Shown here: one piece after another, positions 35,352-43,748 of the stretch
Position numbering within the stretch: position 1 is the first letter of the stretch
Layout of the letters: each line of letters starts with the position of its first letter
NCBI GenBank assembly: GCA_030149205.1
Contig: JASBSB010000001.1
Location: 62,001-126,000 of the forward strand
Reading direction: 5' to 3'
Source: Candidatus Heimdallarchaeota archaeon
Lineage (GTDB): Archaea > Asgardarchaeota > Heimdallarchaeia > Heimdallarchaeales > Kariarchaeaceae
Length of the DNA stretch: 64,000 bases
Made by a program: the position numbers and the translations under genes
Notes under the pieces: model-generated
The model's database searches: none
Told to the model about the DNA's origin: nothing
What the model saw: only the letters and a program-made list of their open reading frames with translations

Positions 35352-36533
35352 TCATCTTAAAAGACAAGCCGACAAAGGGATCTCATACCAGGGGGCTTTC
35401 ACAGAGAATGAGAATGAATCAAGCAAGATATAAAGTGAATTCGCTGAAAATAGTCCCTCAGAGAAAAAATTTTGTAGGGTTATGGATAATGTTTGATGAT
35501 CGCTTACTTTGATAATAAAATTTTGCTTATCAGAATTAAAGCTCACATCATTATTACAAAGAAACAAAGTTTTGAAATTCTTCCCAAAATTAAATCCATC
35601 ACCTAATCCTCCCAACACAACTATATTTGAAAATGATGGTCTGAGTGGATGACTCATGTCCCAAAATAGGAAGCGATCATTTCTTCTCCGAAAGGAGAAT
35701 TGTGACCTGAAATTTTGGATTTGGTTTTGACCAAGACGAATCAACTCTTGTGGCACTGTTGGACTCCATGCATCATCCAACTTTTGTGTAATCATTCCAT
35801 CATGAAGGTCTGGAATATCAAGAATCTTAAATTTTGAGTAAAAGGTTAAATGTGTGTCAATTTCCTGAGTTAAAAGGGCTGAGATCATTTTTGCAACCAG
35901 AAACGGGTGAACAACCACTGATTTTGGTAATTCTGATGTAACTCCAATGAATTCATTTGCATTATCCAACAAATTTTGAAAATCAAGAGTACTATTTATC
36001 TTTGAATGAAAATAAAACATTTCCTGATTGTTATGAAGAACTGAATATTTAATAAAGTTTAATGGATCTTGAATTGGGGACCTATCAACCTCAAATGAGA
36101 TTTTATACCCATTAAAAGATTCCATTAAAATAATTTTCCAATTTCCATAGCTAAAATTCTCAGATTTCTGAATTGATTCTTCAATAACACTCCCAGGAAT
36201 ACTCCAAGCACTTAAAATATCCCAATTCAATCCAAGTTCTACTTCATCGGATTTTTCGGGTTGGAAATTTATCATGTGATTTCTTACATCCTCAATTAGG
36301 TCATTGATATGAGAAATGTCAACCACTAAATCGTTAATTGTAACACCTTTGTTAAGAAATGATAGAATAAGCATTTTTCTTTCGATTTCCCTACTTACAG
36401 GAGCTGTGTACCACCCGCCGTGGACGTTTATAAGAGAAATTCTAAATTTCAACACAGGATTAATACTACGAATCTGTTTAGACATTAATTCTAATAGTTC
36501 TATATCACTTGTAATCTCAGTTTGAATATTCAA
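35352..36533 (-). CDS. TldD/PmbA family protein, PmbA-like (non-catalytic partner)
   Basis: 393 residues. It lies six bases downstream of a clear TldD-like gene and has the matching length and general strand-helix order, including a C-terminal segment (FSNIVVLGGLGDGFNF and LYILLDSFSF) that is weakly like the PmbA barrel domain. There is no HExxxH. In bacteria TldD and PmbA (TldE) form a heterodimeric metalloprotease in which only TldD holds the metal; the gene pair suggests the same here. The sequence is divergent, so the family call leans on the neighbour. ATG at 36533. Confidence 0.6.
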   Translation of the reverse strand: MNIQTEITSDIELLELMSKQIRSINPVLKFRISLINVHGGWYTAPVSREIERKMLILSFLNKGVTINDLVVDISHINDLIEDVRNHMINFQPEKSDEVELGLNWDILSAWSIPGSVIEESIQKSENFSYGNWKIILMESFNGYKISFEVDRSPIQDPLNFIKYSVLHNNQEMFYFHSKINSTLDFQNLLDNANEFIGVTSELPKSVVVHPFLVAKMISALLTQEIDTHLTFYSKFKILDIPDLHDGMITQKLDDAWSPTVPQELIRLGQNQIQNFRSQFSFRRRNDRFLFWDMSHPLRPSFSNIVVLGGLGDGFNFGKNFKTLFLCNNDVSFNSDKQNFIIKVSDHQTLSITLQNFFSEGLFSANSLYILLDSFSFSVKAPWYEIPLSACLLR

Positions 36534-36539
36534 TATTAT

Positions 36540-37940
36540 TCACCTCAGTGTTAGCTCCATATCCTTCCTTGTCAATGCAACATTTGAAATTTTAACAGAG
36601 GGAGATACGCTTCCAACTATGACAGGGTCCATTTCTTTCTCACAAATTACAGGACGGGAGTTTAAGGACCTTGTAATCTGAAATTGCTTGTTTAGTATAT
36701 TGCCCACATTGCCTCGTATCCTTATTGGTGCCAGTAATTCACCTAGCTCTCCATCCTTTACCTCTCTGATCAGGTTAGGTGAGAGGATAAACTCTCCAGT
36801 TGCCACGTTAATTTGTGCTTGAGGAACATCAATTATATACATCCCTGATTTGACCTCACTTAAAAGTTCATCTTCTTTGAAATCACCAGGTTCTAGAACC
36901 AGATTTGATTGCCTTGGTCTAGGAATTTCAAATGATAAACCTGCTCTTGAATTTCCAGTTAATGGCAGCTTGAGCTGGAAAGACGATTCTCTATCAACCA
37001 AGTAGTTAGTCAAGATTCCTTCTTCGATTAGATTTACTCCACCGGACTTGACTCCTTCATCATCATACCCATACCAAGTTAAATGCTCCAAAGACTTTAC
37101 ATCTGAGATAGAAATCTCAGAGCCTGCAATTTTCTGACCCATTGATGACCTCAAAAACGATTGATTTTTAACTACTGTGTCTCCCTCGAGTGCATGACCC
37201 AATGTCTCATGAAATAGTGTCCATGTTGCGTCATGTGACCACAATATATCACCTCTGTCGATATCTACACTCCGTCTAAAATTAAGAGATTTTACATCAT
37301 CAATGAACAGGTTCAAAGATTTTACAACCTTTACCCATGTGACTGAATCTAATGTCGTGCCCCCTATTGTTGTCGAGAATTTGAGCTCTCCTACTGGAGT
37401 GTTTACAAATAAATCAATGACTAAGACCAAAGACAAGGATTGAGCCTCAATTTGCATTCCTTCAGAACTAAAATATTTGTTGTCTGATTCATTTAGAATC
37501 AGTCTTGAATTTATCCTAACTCTATCTTTGAAATTACCTTCAATAAATTCAGTAATATCCTTCAATAGGTCACTCGCATATTCTTTAAAGCTTGCAGTCA
37601 AAATCCGCTTATCTCTCAAATCAATTTTCGCAGTTTTTATGGGTACTGGGGAAAGAGGAAGTGGTTCTACCTCACCCATGTTAGTTTCTCTTCTTCGTGA
37701 AAAGCGAGTCAGACTTGAATCCAAGGTATTAGTTTTATTCGAGTAATAATAAGCCTTCTCTTTTCCAGCTTGAAATTTTGATAAAATCCCAAAATCTCGT
37801 AATTTGTGACTAAATATTTTACCGTTTGTACCTAAAAAAAAAGTTTCCCTAACGTTTTCAGTTATTCTCATGTCAACGAATCCAGAAAATATAAGGCTAA
37901 TTTTATCAAGTAAGAATTCATAGTCAGATGATTGACTCAC
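36540..37940 (-). CDS. tldD: TldD-like metalloprotease subunit
   Basis: 466 residues. The metal site is HETLGHALEGD near residue 243, a perfect HExxxH as in TldD. Downstream are the usual GxxxSFQ-like region and the C-terminal barrel strands with VEPGDFKEDELLSEVKSGMYI in the form LVLEPGDFKEDELL, and NPNLIREVKDGE. TldD and its partner cleave small peptides, including microcin precursors, in a large internal cavity. The start is a GTG at 37940. The partner-like gene begins six bases after the stop. Confidence 0.88.
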   Translation of the reverse strand: MSQSSDYEFLLDKISLIFSGFVDMRITENVRETFFLGTNGKIFSHKLRDFGILSKFQAGKEKAYYYSNKTNTLDSSLTRFSRRRETNMGEVEPLPLSPVPIKTAKIDLRDKRILTASFKEYASDLLKDITEFIEGNFKDRVRINSRLILNESDNKYFSSEGMQIEAQSLSLVLVIDLFVNTPVGELKFSTTIGGTTLDSVTWVKVVKSLNLFIDDVKSLNFRRSVDIDRGDILWSHDATWTLFHETLGHALEGDTVVKNQSFLRSSMGQKIAGSEISISDVKSLEHLTWYGYDDEGVKSGGVNLIEEGILTNYLVDRESSFQLKLPLTGNSRAGLSFEIPRPRQSNLVLEPGDFKEDELLSEVKSGMYIIDVPQAQINVATGEFILSPNLIREVKDGELGELLAPIRIRGNVGNILNKQFQITRSLNSRPVICEKEMDPVIVGSVSPSVKISNVALTRKDMELTLR

Positions 37941-38044
37941 AAGTTAATAAATTTCTGCACTTATTTTAATATTATTCAATTAAGAGAAGGGGATTCTTAA
38001 GTAAAAGTAAATAATGAATTGATAGAACAAAATTCTACTTTACG

Positions 38045-38836
38045 ATGAGTGATTTAAATGTACAGATAACTTGTTTACAAGAAATTGGACTGTCAGAGTA
38101 TGAATCCAGATGTTTTATTAGTTTACTTGAGGAAGGAAAATCAACAGCTCCTAAATTGGCAAAGTTAGCAGATATACCTAGCAACAAAATTTATCAGGTT
38201 TTAGAGAGATTAACTGGAAAAGGATATGTGAAACGACTAAAAGGAAAGGGCTCTGTTTATCAATTTTATCCAACTGACTTTAACCAGCTCTTCGATCAGT
38301 TAGAGTTAGAATTTAGAAAAAAGGTTGATTTAGCAAGAAGGCAACTCAGCATGTTGTTGGAAAGACAAAAACGTACTGAGTTTCCAACAACCTATACAAT
38401 TACGGGAAGAAATGAACTAAATGCAACCCTACGACAGATTTTAACGAGTACATCAACGAATCTCCTTATTTCTTTAGACACTCTTGTGGAGATAGAACTA
38501 AGTAAATCAATTGGTTTGCTTAAAGATCTCTATTCTCAGGGTGTAAACATCAAAGTTCTCACATCACCTGAAGGAATTAATGATAGTTATGAAATAAATA
38601 TTTACAAAGAATTAAAGTTCTTAGAATTTCGCATAACTGAACATAGGCTGACAAACATCCTGGTTATAGTTGACACAACCTATAGCGTGCAGGTTACGTA
38701 CACCTCAGTGAAAGAAACTCAGGAGGAAAAGGAATTTGTTGGACTTTACAGTGAAGATTCTGGGATGGCTAAGATGCTGTCAGAAACTTTTAAGCTATAT
38801 TGGGAAAGAAGTAAGTCCATTGATCAATTCTTATAG
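38045..38836 (+). CDS. TrmB-family transcriptional regulator
   Basis: 263 residues with an N-terminal winged helix (LQEIGLSEYESRCFISLLEEGKS ... IPSNKIYQVLERLTGKGYVKR, residues 10-75) that is standard for TrmB, a coiled linker (about 85-115) and a C-terminal phospholipase-D-like sugar-binding/sensor region (ITGRNELNATLRQIL, about 118 on). TrmB proteins control sugar transport and central metabolism in archaea. The ligand is unknown. It is divergent from the tldD operon with 104 bases between and may regulate either side. ATG at 38045. Confidence 0.88.
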   Translation: MSDLNVQITCLQEIGLSEYESRCFISLLEEGKSTAPKLAKLADIPSNKIYQVLERLTGKGYVKRLKGKGSVYQFYPTDFNQLFDQLELEFRKKVDLARRQLSMLLERQKRTEFPTTYTITGRNELNATLRQILTSTSTNLLISLDTLVEIELSKSIGLLKDLYSQGVNIKVLTSPEGINDSYEINIYKELKFLEFRITEHRLTNILVIVDTTYSVQVTYTSVKETQEEKEFVGLYSEDSGMAKMLSETFKLYWERSKSIDQFL

Positions 38837-38888
38837 GAACAAGGTAACCTTCAAAGATTTTTTTATATGGGTGGAGCAGTAGTATGTT

Positions 38889-39902
38889 ATGGGGTTTTTT
38901 GAACCTGACAGATTCCAAAACCGAGATGATGAAAGTCAACCTCAGGAATCATTTGCGACTCTGTCAAATTGGGTTTCTCAAAACTCTATCATTGGGTTAA
39001 CTAACACTTATTATTCAGAGACCCTCCCAGGAGAGCTAATTGATAGGTTTCATAAAAAGAAATTATTCCTAAACTATGTTGAGCATATAGTCAAACTCTC
39101 ATCAACTGTGTTTGAATCTACCAAGAGAGGAATATTGTATCAAAGAGGATACCTTGATGTGGATGAGATTGATTTAGGATGGTTAAGTCAGCGTGCAAAC
39201 ATGGAGATCCAAAGCAACTCAAACATAGAGAACCTCATCTATGGTGAGACCTTTTTGTTAATCCCACTTGCCACATCCTCTGGTTTCGAAATTTCAGGAA
39301 GATCAAGTATAAGTGATGACATCTCATATAAAACCATTGAATCTGGGGTTAATGAGATTATCACAAACAGTTCACCGGAAGATACAGTCTACATCTTAGA
39401 GCTATTGTTTGGTACACCTAATTCGGCATTCAAGCTAAAGGGATTAGTAGAAGTCACTTTTCCGGAGACAGTGGAACATATTTTAGATTCAGCCATTAAT
39501 CTATTAGATTTTTATAAGCTATTTGCAAATCAGAATACCTTATTTAAGGTCATCTCAGAGGGTTATTCAAAAGTTTTCGAGAATGGACTAACAAACTTTT
39601 GGAAGGTTTACGAAGAGACTAAACGAGTATCACTTGCTGTAACACAATCCTTTATAGCGCTTTGCTCCGTGTTGACTGATTCTTCTATAGAATCCATCCA
39701 TGGATTTGATAACGCAAAAAAAGTGCAGGTCAAAGCAAAAAATTACCTCAAACGGGGCGGCGTGTTATCAGATGACCAAGATTTTTTTACCTATGAGCTA
39801 AAGCCTGTTTTTAGTGAATTTGTGCCTCGATTGATCCTACCACTAACCTCTTCTGTCTCCTTTCTTGCCTATCTTTCAAACATTCACCCCTCTACTTCAT
39901 AA
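38889..39902 (+). CDS. CitG-like (triphosphoribosyl-dephospho-CoA synthase family) divergent protein
   Basis: 337 residues, mostly helical. The order of features suggests a distant CitG/MdcB relative: SETLPGELIDRF near 45-55 (cf. E-x-x-PKPG-x-V-x-RF), YGETFLLIPLA near 118-128 (cf. TN-x-G-x-x-LLLAPLA), DFYKLFANQ ... SEGYSKVFENGL (cf. the D-x-[YV]-x-AI and GF-x-x-VF-x-x-G segments) and DSSIESIHGFDNA (cf. D-[TS]-x-[IL]-x-RKxG). Several catalytic positions differ (the RK before G is IH). CitG-like enzymes make the prosthetic-group precursor of citrate lyase from ATP and dephospho-CoA; archaeal homologues are uncharacterised. It follows trmB by 52 bases. The call is an inference; fold prediction would decide. 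Confidence 0.4.
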   Translation: MGFFEPDRFQNRDDESQPQESFATLSNWVSQNSIIGLTNTYYSETLPGELIDRFHKKKLFLNYVEHIVKLSSTVFESTKRGILYQRGYLDVDEIDLGWLSQRANMEIQSNSNIENLIYGETFLLIPLATSSGFEISGRSSISDDISYKTIESGVNEIITNSSPEDTVYILELLFGTPNSAFKLKGLVEVTFPETVEHILDSAINLLDFYKLFANQNTLFKVISEGYSKVFENGLTNFWKVYEETKRVSLAVTQSFIALCSVLTDSSIESIHGFDNAKKVQVKAKNYLKRGGVLSDDQDFFTYELKPVFSEFVPRLILPLTSSVSFLAYLSNIHPSTS

Positions 39903-39935
39903 TTTATTCATAATTTTCTGTTGCTATTCACAACC

Positions 39936-39943
39936 TTTAAATA
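39936..39943 (+). promoter_or_regulatory. TATA-box candidate for the grpE-dnaK-dnaJ operon
   Basis: TTTAAATA in ACCTTTAAATAAC, 73 bases before the grpE ATG. Transcription start would fall near 39966, shortly upstream of the inverted repeat at 39977-39992. Confidence 0.4.
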
Positions 39944-39976
39944 ACATCTAGACTATATTACATTAGGTATATTACC

Positions 39977-39992
39977 ACAGTGACAATACTGT
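39977..39992. promoter_or_regulatory. Inverted repeat in the grpE leader, possible operator
   Basis: ACAGT, six-base spacer GACAAT, ACTGT: a perfect five-base inverted repeat between the presumed transcription start and the grpE ribosome binding site. Its place fits an operator for a heat-shock repressor, but no known motif is matched. Confidence 0.35.
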
Positions 39993-40015
39993 TGTGAGAA
40001 CTACGAGGTTGAAAT

Positions 40016-40708
40016 ATGAGTACAGATGAGAGAAAAGACACTCAAGAAAATAAAGACTCAACTCCAGAGTTGAAAGGTAAGACCGCAGAACAAACAACCA
40101 AAGAGGCAATTCCTTCTGAGACAGATAAGCCTGAATTGGATGAATCCAAATCAAAAGTGAAAAAGGATGAAAAATCAAAAAATAAAAAGAAGGAGGACAA
40201 TGTAATTCTAGAAAAAAAGAAGTATGAGGAATTAGTAAGCATAGAAAAAATTGCTATGGAGGAAGTAAAAAGAGCAAGAGCTGATAGTCTTAATTTCAGA
40301 AGAAGAGTAGAAAAGGAAAAGGATGAATTTCTAAAATACTCGTCAGCTAAGATTTTAGAGAAGTTCTTACCTATAGTTGATGATCTTCATAGATTGGTCG
40401 AACAAGGGAAGGACACTATCGATGAAACACATATGCAACCAATTAAAAGTGTTCTTGCTCGGATTGAGAAAATTTTTGATGAGGAAGGAGTAAAACTTAT
40501 TGAGATCAAGAAGGGTAAAACCAAATTTGACCCTAGATTTCATGAGGCAATATTTGCACTGCCCTCAGAAGAACACGATCCAAACATTGTGGTTGATATT
40601 GTAAATACGGGGTTTGTGAAGGGTGAGAGAGTCTTAAGACCTGCAAAGGTTGTCATTTCGAAAAAGAATGAAGTTTCAGAAACTAACGAAAATAAAGAGG
40701 AGAATTAA
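40016..40708 (+). CDS. grpE: Nucleotide exchange factor GrpE
   Basis: 230 residues: a long charged N-terminal region (1 to about 75, Lys/Glu-rich, probably disordered), a coiled coil (about 80-125: [23 protein letters not shown]) and the C-terminal beta-wing domain ([14 protein letters not shown] ... [11 protein letters not shown] in the form [10 protein letters not shown] ... [25 protein letters not shown]). It releases ADP from DnaK. The ribosome binding site is GAGGTTG seven bases before the ATG. It heads the grpE-dnaK-dnaJ operon, which archaea acquired from bacteria. Confidence 0.95.
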   Translation: MSTDERKDTQENKDSTPELKGKTAEQTTKEAIPSETDKPELDESKSKVKKDEKSKNKKKEDNVILEKKKYEELVSIEKIAMEEVKRARADSLNFRRRVEKEKDEFLKYSSAKILEKFLPIVDDLHRLVEQGKDTIDETHMQPIKSVLARIEKIFDEEGVKLIEIKKGKTKFDPRFHEAIFALPSEEHDPNIVVDIVNTGFVKGERVLRPAKVVISKKNEVSETNENKEEN

Positions 40709-40709
40709 T

Positions 40710-42584
40710 ATGGCAAAGGAAATTGTAATAGGAATAGACTTAGGAACAACCAACTCTGTTGCGGCTTACTTGGAAAATGGGGAAGCCAAGGTTATCCCCA
40801 CTGCTGAAGGAGGAAATTTGACGCCTTCAGTAGTAAGTTTTAACGAGGACGGAACTAGAGTAGTGGGAGTATTAGCAAAAAGACAGGCAGTGTCACAACC
40901 TGAACGAACAATTGCGGAATCTAAGAGAGACATGGGAACCAACAAAAAGTACAAAGTTGGTGAAAAAGAATATACCCCCCAAGAAATTGCAGCATTTGTA
41001 TTACAAAAAATTAAAACTGACGCTGAGGGATACTTGGGACAACCCATTAAAAAAGCAGTAATAACTGTACCTGCCTACTTTTCAGATAGTCAAAGGACGG
41101 CAACACGAGATGCTGGCAGAATTGCAGGGTTAGAAGTTTTAAGAATTGTTGCAGAACCAACAGCTTCTGCTTTGGCCTATGGTCTAGAGAAGGACCAAGA
41201 AGAAACTATCTTGGTTTTCGACCTTGGTGGCGGTACCTTTGATGTTTCTGTCTTAGATTTAGACGAAGGTATTTTCGAGGTGAAAGCAACTGCAGGAAAT
41301 AATAAACTGGGTGGTAAGGACTTTGATGAAAAGATCGTTGATTGGTTGATTGAAGAATTCAAGAAAGATGAAGGTATTGACCTTTCAAAGGATAGAATAG
41401 CCATGCAGAGGTTAAAAGATGCTGCAGAAGAGGCTAAAATTGCACTTTCAACCGTAATGCAGACTCAAATCAACCTTAATTATATTACAGCAGATGCTAG
41501 TGGTCCAAAACACCTTCAAAAAACCCTTTCAAGGGCTCAATTTGAAGATATGACCAGAGAACTCATAGATTCCACTGTAGGACCAATGAGAAGGGCAATA
41601 GAAGATTCTGGAAAGAAACTATCAGATATTGCAAAAGTCATTTTGGTCGGTGGTTCAACCAGAATTCCAGCAATACAAAAAGTCGTAAAGGAGGTCACAG
41701 GAAAAGATCCTTACAAAGGAATTGATCCAGACCTCGTAGTTGCTGAGGGTGCTGCGATTCAGGCAGGTGTTTTATCGGGTGAAGTAGATGATATTCTTCT
41801 TCTTGATGTCACACCATTAACACTAGGTGTTGAGACCCTGGGTGGTGTTATGACACCAATGATTGAAAGGAACACAACAATCCCAACCCGAAAATCCCAG
41901 GTATATAGCACTGCTGCAGATAACCAAACTGCTGTTGAAATCCATGTCTTACAAGGTGAAAGACCAAAAGCACGAGATAATATTTCTCTAGGGAAATTTA
42001 ATCTGGTAGGAATCCCACCAGCTCCAAGAGGAATACCCCAAATTGAGGTGACCTTCGACATTGATAGTAACGGAATTGTTCACGTGACCGCAAAAGATTT
42101 AGCAACTGGGAATGAGCAGAAAATGGTTATAAACAGATCTCAGACATCCCTATCTGAAAAAGACATCGAACAGAAAATCAGAGAAGCTGAACAACATGCT
42201 GAGGAAGACAAAAAATTCAAGGAGCATGTGAAGATACGAAACGAGGCCGAAGGTTTGGTTTTCGGTATCAAGAAAGCTGTAACTGATGCAGGAGATAAAT
42301 TAACTGAAGATGATAAAAAAGTAATCGATGAGAAGATTACTGCAGTTGATGAAGCACTCAAGTCAGATGATGAAACCAGAATTACTTCTGCAAAAACTGA
42401 CCTTGAACAAACCTTCCAACAATTCGCTGCTAAGCTGTACCCTCAAGGTCAGCAGCAAGCCACCCCAGAAGGTAATTGGGGTGTAAACCCTGAGTCTGCT
42501 ACTGGGTCAGCAAATGATACACAATCTTCAGCGAAAGACAGTGGATTTGTCGATGTAGATTACGAAGTGGAAGATAATAACTAA
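40710..42584 (+). CDS. dnaK: Molecular chaperone DnaK (Hsp70)
   Basis: 624 residues from the ATG at 40710, one base after the grpE stop and preceded by GAGGAG. The N-terminal ATPase domain has [32 protein letters not shown] and [10 protein letters not shown]; then comes the conserved linker region [14 protein letters not shown] and the substrate-binding domain; the C-terminal tail is acidic ([13 protein letters not shown]). It binds unfolded protein segments in ATP-dependent cycles with DnaJ and GrpE. An upstream in-frame ATG at 40650 lies inside grpE and would add non-conserved residues, so it is not used. Confidence 0.97.
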   Translation: MAKEIVIGIDLGTTNSVAAYLENGEAKVIPTAEGGNLTPSVVSFNEDGTRVVGVLAKRQAVSQPERTIAESKRDMGTNKKYKVGEKEYTPQEIAAFVLQKIKTDAEGYLGQPIKKAVITVPAYFSDSQRTATRDAGRIAGLEVLRIVAEPTASALAYGLEKDQEETILVFDLGGGTFDVSVLDLDEGIFEVKATAGNNKLGGKDFDEKIVDWLIEEFKKDEGIDLSKDRIAMQRLKDAAEEAKIALSTVMQTQINLNYITADASGPKHLQKTLSRAQFEDMTRELIDSTVGPMRRAIEDSGKKLSDIAKVILVGGSTRIPAIQKVVKEVTGKDPYKGIDPDLVVAEGAAIQAGVLSGEVDDILLLDVTPLTLGVETLGGVMTPMIERNTTIPTRKSQVYSTAADNQTAVEIHVLQGERPKARDNISLGKFNLVGIPPAPRGIPQIEVTFDIDSNGIVHVTAKDLATGNEQKMVINRSQTSLSEKDIEQKIREAEQHAEEDKKFKEHVKIRNEAEGLVFGIKKAVTDAGDKLTEDDKKVIDEKITAVDEALKSDDETRITSAKTDLEQTFQQFAAKLYPQGQQQATPEGNWGVNPESATGSANDTQSSAKDSGFVDVDYEVEDNN

Positions 42585-42593
42585 GCTTCCAAT

Positions 42594-42615
42594 GCTAGGG
42601 GAAACAACCCCTAGC
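42594..42615 (+). terminator. Perfect hairpin between dnaK and dnaJ
   Basis: GCTAGGGG (42594-42601), loop AAACAA, CCCCTAGC (42608-42615), then TTTAATT. It starts nine bases after the dnaK stop and ends 29 bases before the dnaJ ATG. It could be a partial terminator that lowers dnaJ expression, or an RNA processing or stability element. Hairpin terminators are not the rule in archaea, so attenuation or processing may be more likely. Confidence 0.6.
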
Positions 42616-42644
42616 TTTAATTGTCTGGGAAAGGATGTAAATTT

Positions 42645-43748
42645 ATGGCAAAAGAAGATTATTATAAAATTTTAGGAGTTTCAAAAAGCGCTTCACCAGA
42701 CGAACTGAAGAAGGCGTTTAAGAAAAAAGCATTGGAGTATCACCCAGACAGATATAAGGGTGACAAGGCGGAGGCTGAGGAAAAATTCAAGGAGCTAAAT
42801 GAGGCATATGCTGTCTTATCAGACCCTAAGCAGAGGGAGATCTATGACAGATTTGGACATGATGGGTTAGACCCACGTATTCATCAGCAAACATATGCAA
42901 CTGATCCAATGGATTTCTTCTCCAGTATTTTTGGTGACCTCTTTGGTGGTGGATTTGGATTTGGTTCTTCAGGTTTTGGATCAAGAAGACCTCAAGGTCC
43001 CACCCGCGGGGAAGACGCCGTTCTCAATGTCAATATATCATTGGAAGAAGCATACAAGGGCACTTCAAAGAAAATAAAATTACCTTACAAAAGAGCATGT
43101 AAAGCATGTAATGGAAGTAGGGCAGCAGAAGGTAGTAAGCTTGTAACTTGTTCAACCTGTGGAGGTTCTGGAACTGTGGAAAGACAAACTAGACAGGGGA
43201 TGTTTGTTCAGATCACTAGATCAGCTTGTAGTCAATGTGGTGGAACTGGAAAGGTTCCAGAGAAACCCTGCCCAGTTTGCAATGGATCAGGATTATCTAA
43301 TGAACGTGAAACTATTTCTGTGAAGATACCCCCTGGGATAGATGAAGGACAACTTGTTAGAGTTCAAGGAAAGGGATACCCATCCAGCAATGGTGGGATG
43401 GCTGGAGATTTGATCCTTAGAATCCAGTTAAAGGAGCACTCTGTATTTACTCGACGAGGTTCGGATACATATATGGAATTAAAGGTACCTTTTGACATTT
43501 TAGCTCTGGGTGGCGAAGTAAACGTTCCAACCATTGGAACATTCGCAGAAGGTAAAGAGGTAAAATTAAAGGTTCCTTCAGGTTCTCAAGTAAATGATAT
43601 TTTAAGAGTGAAAGGAAAAGGGTTTCCCGTAACTCCAAATTCCAAATCTAATGGTCATGCATTTTATGTTTTAAATGTTGAAGTTCCTAAAAAGCTGAGT
43701 AAAGCAGAAAAAGAAGCACTATTAATGTATAGACAAGCTCGAGGCTAA
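42645..43748 (+). CDS. dnaJ: Co-chaperone DnaJ (Hsp40)
   Basis: 367 residues, type I. The J domain (2-70) has YHPDRYKGDK with the HPD needed to stimulate DnaK. A Gly/Phe-rich linker follows (about 85-125), then the zinc domain with four C-x2-C-x-G-x-G-like repeats (CKACNGS, CSTCGGSG, CSQCGGTG, CPVCNGSG), then two C-terminal substrate domains. The ATG at 42645 is preceded by GGAAAGGATG; an earlier in-frame ATG would add eight non-conserved residues. Its stop overlaps the stop of the convergent coiled-coil gene by four bases. Confidence 0.97.
   Translation: MAKEDYYKILGVSKSASPDELKKAFKKKALEYHPDRYKGDKAEAEEKFKELNEAYAVLSDPKQREIYDRFGHDGLDPRIHQQTYATDPMDFFSSIFGDLFGGGFGFGSSGFGSRRPQGPTRGEDAVLNVNISLEEAYKGTSKKIKLPYKRACKACNGSRAAEGSKLVTCSTCGGSGTVERQTRQGMFVQITRSACSQCGGTGKVPEKPCPVCNGSGLSNERETISVKIPPGIDEGQLVRVQGKGYPSSNGGMAGDLILRIQLKEHSVFTRRGSDTYMELKVPFDILALGGEVNVPTIGTFAEGKEVKLKVPSGSQVNDILRVKGKGFPVTPNSKSNGHAFYVLNVEVPKKLSKAEKEALLMYRQARG

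Noticed and set aside
40650..40709. Longer dnaK start at ATG 40650
   Set aside because: It lies within grpE and adds residues that are not conserved; the ATG at 40710 has a good ribosome binding site.
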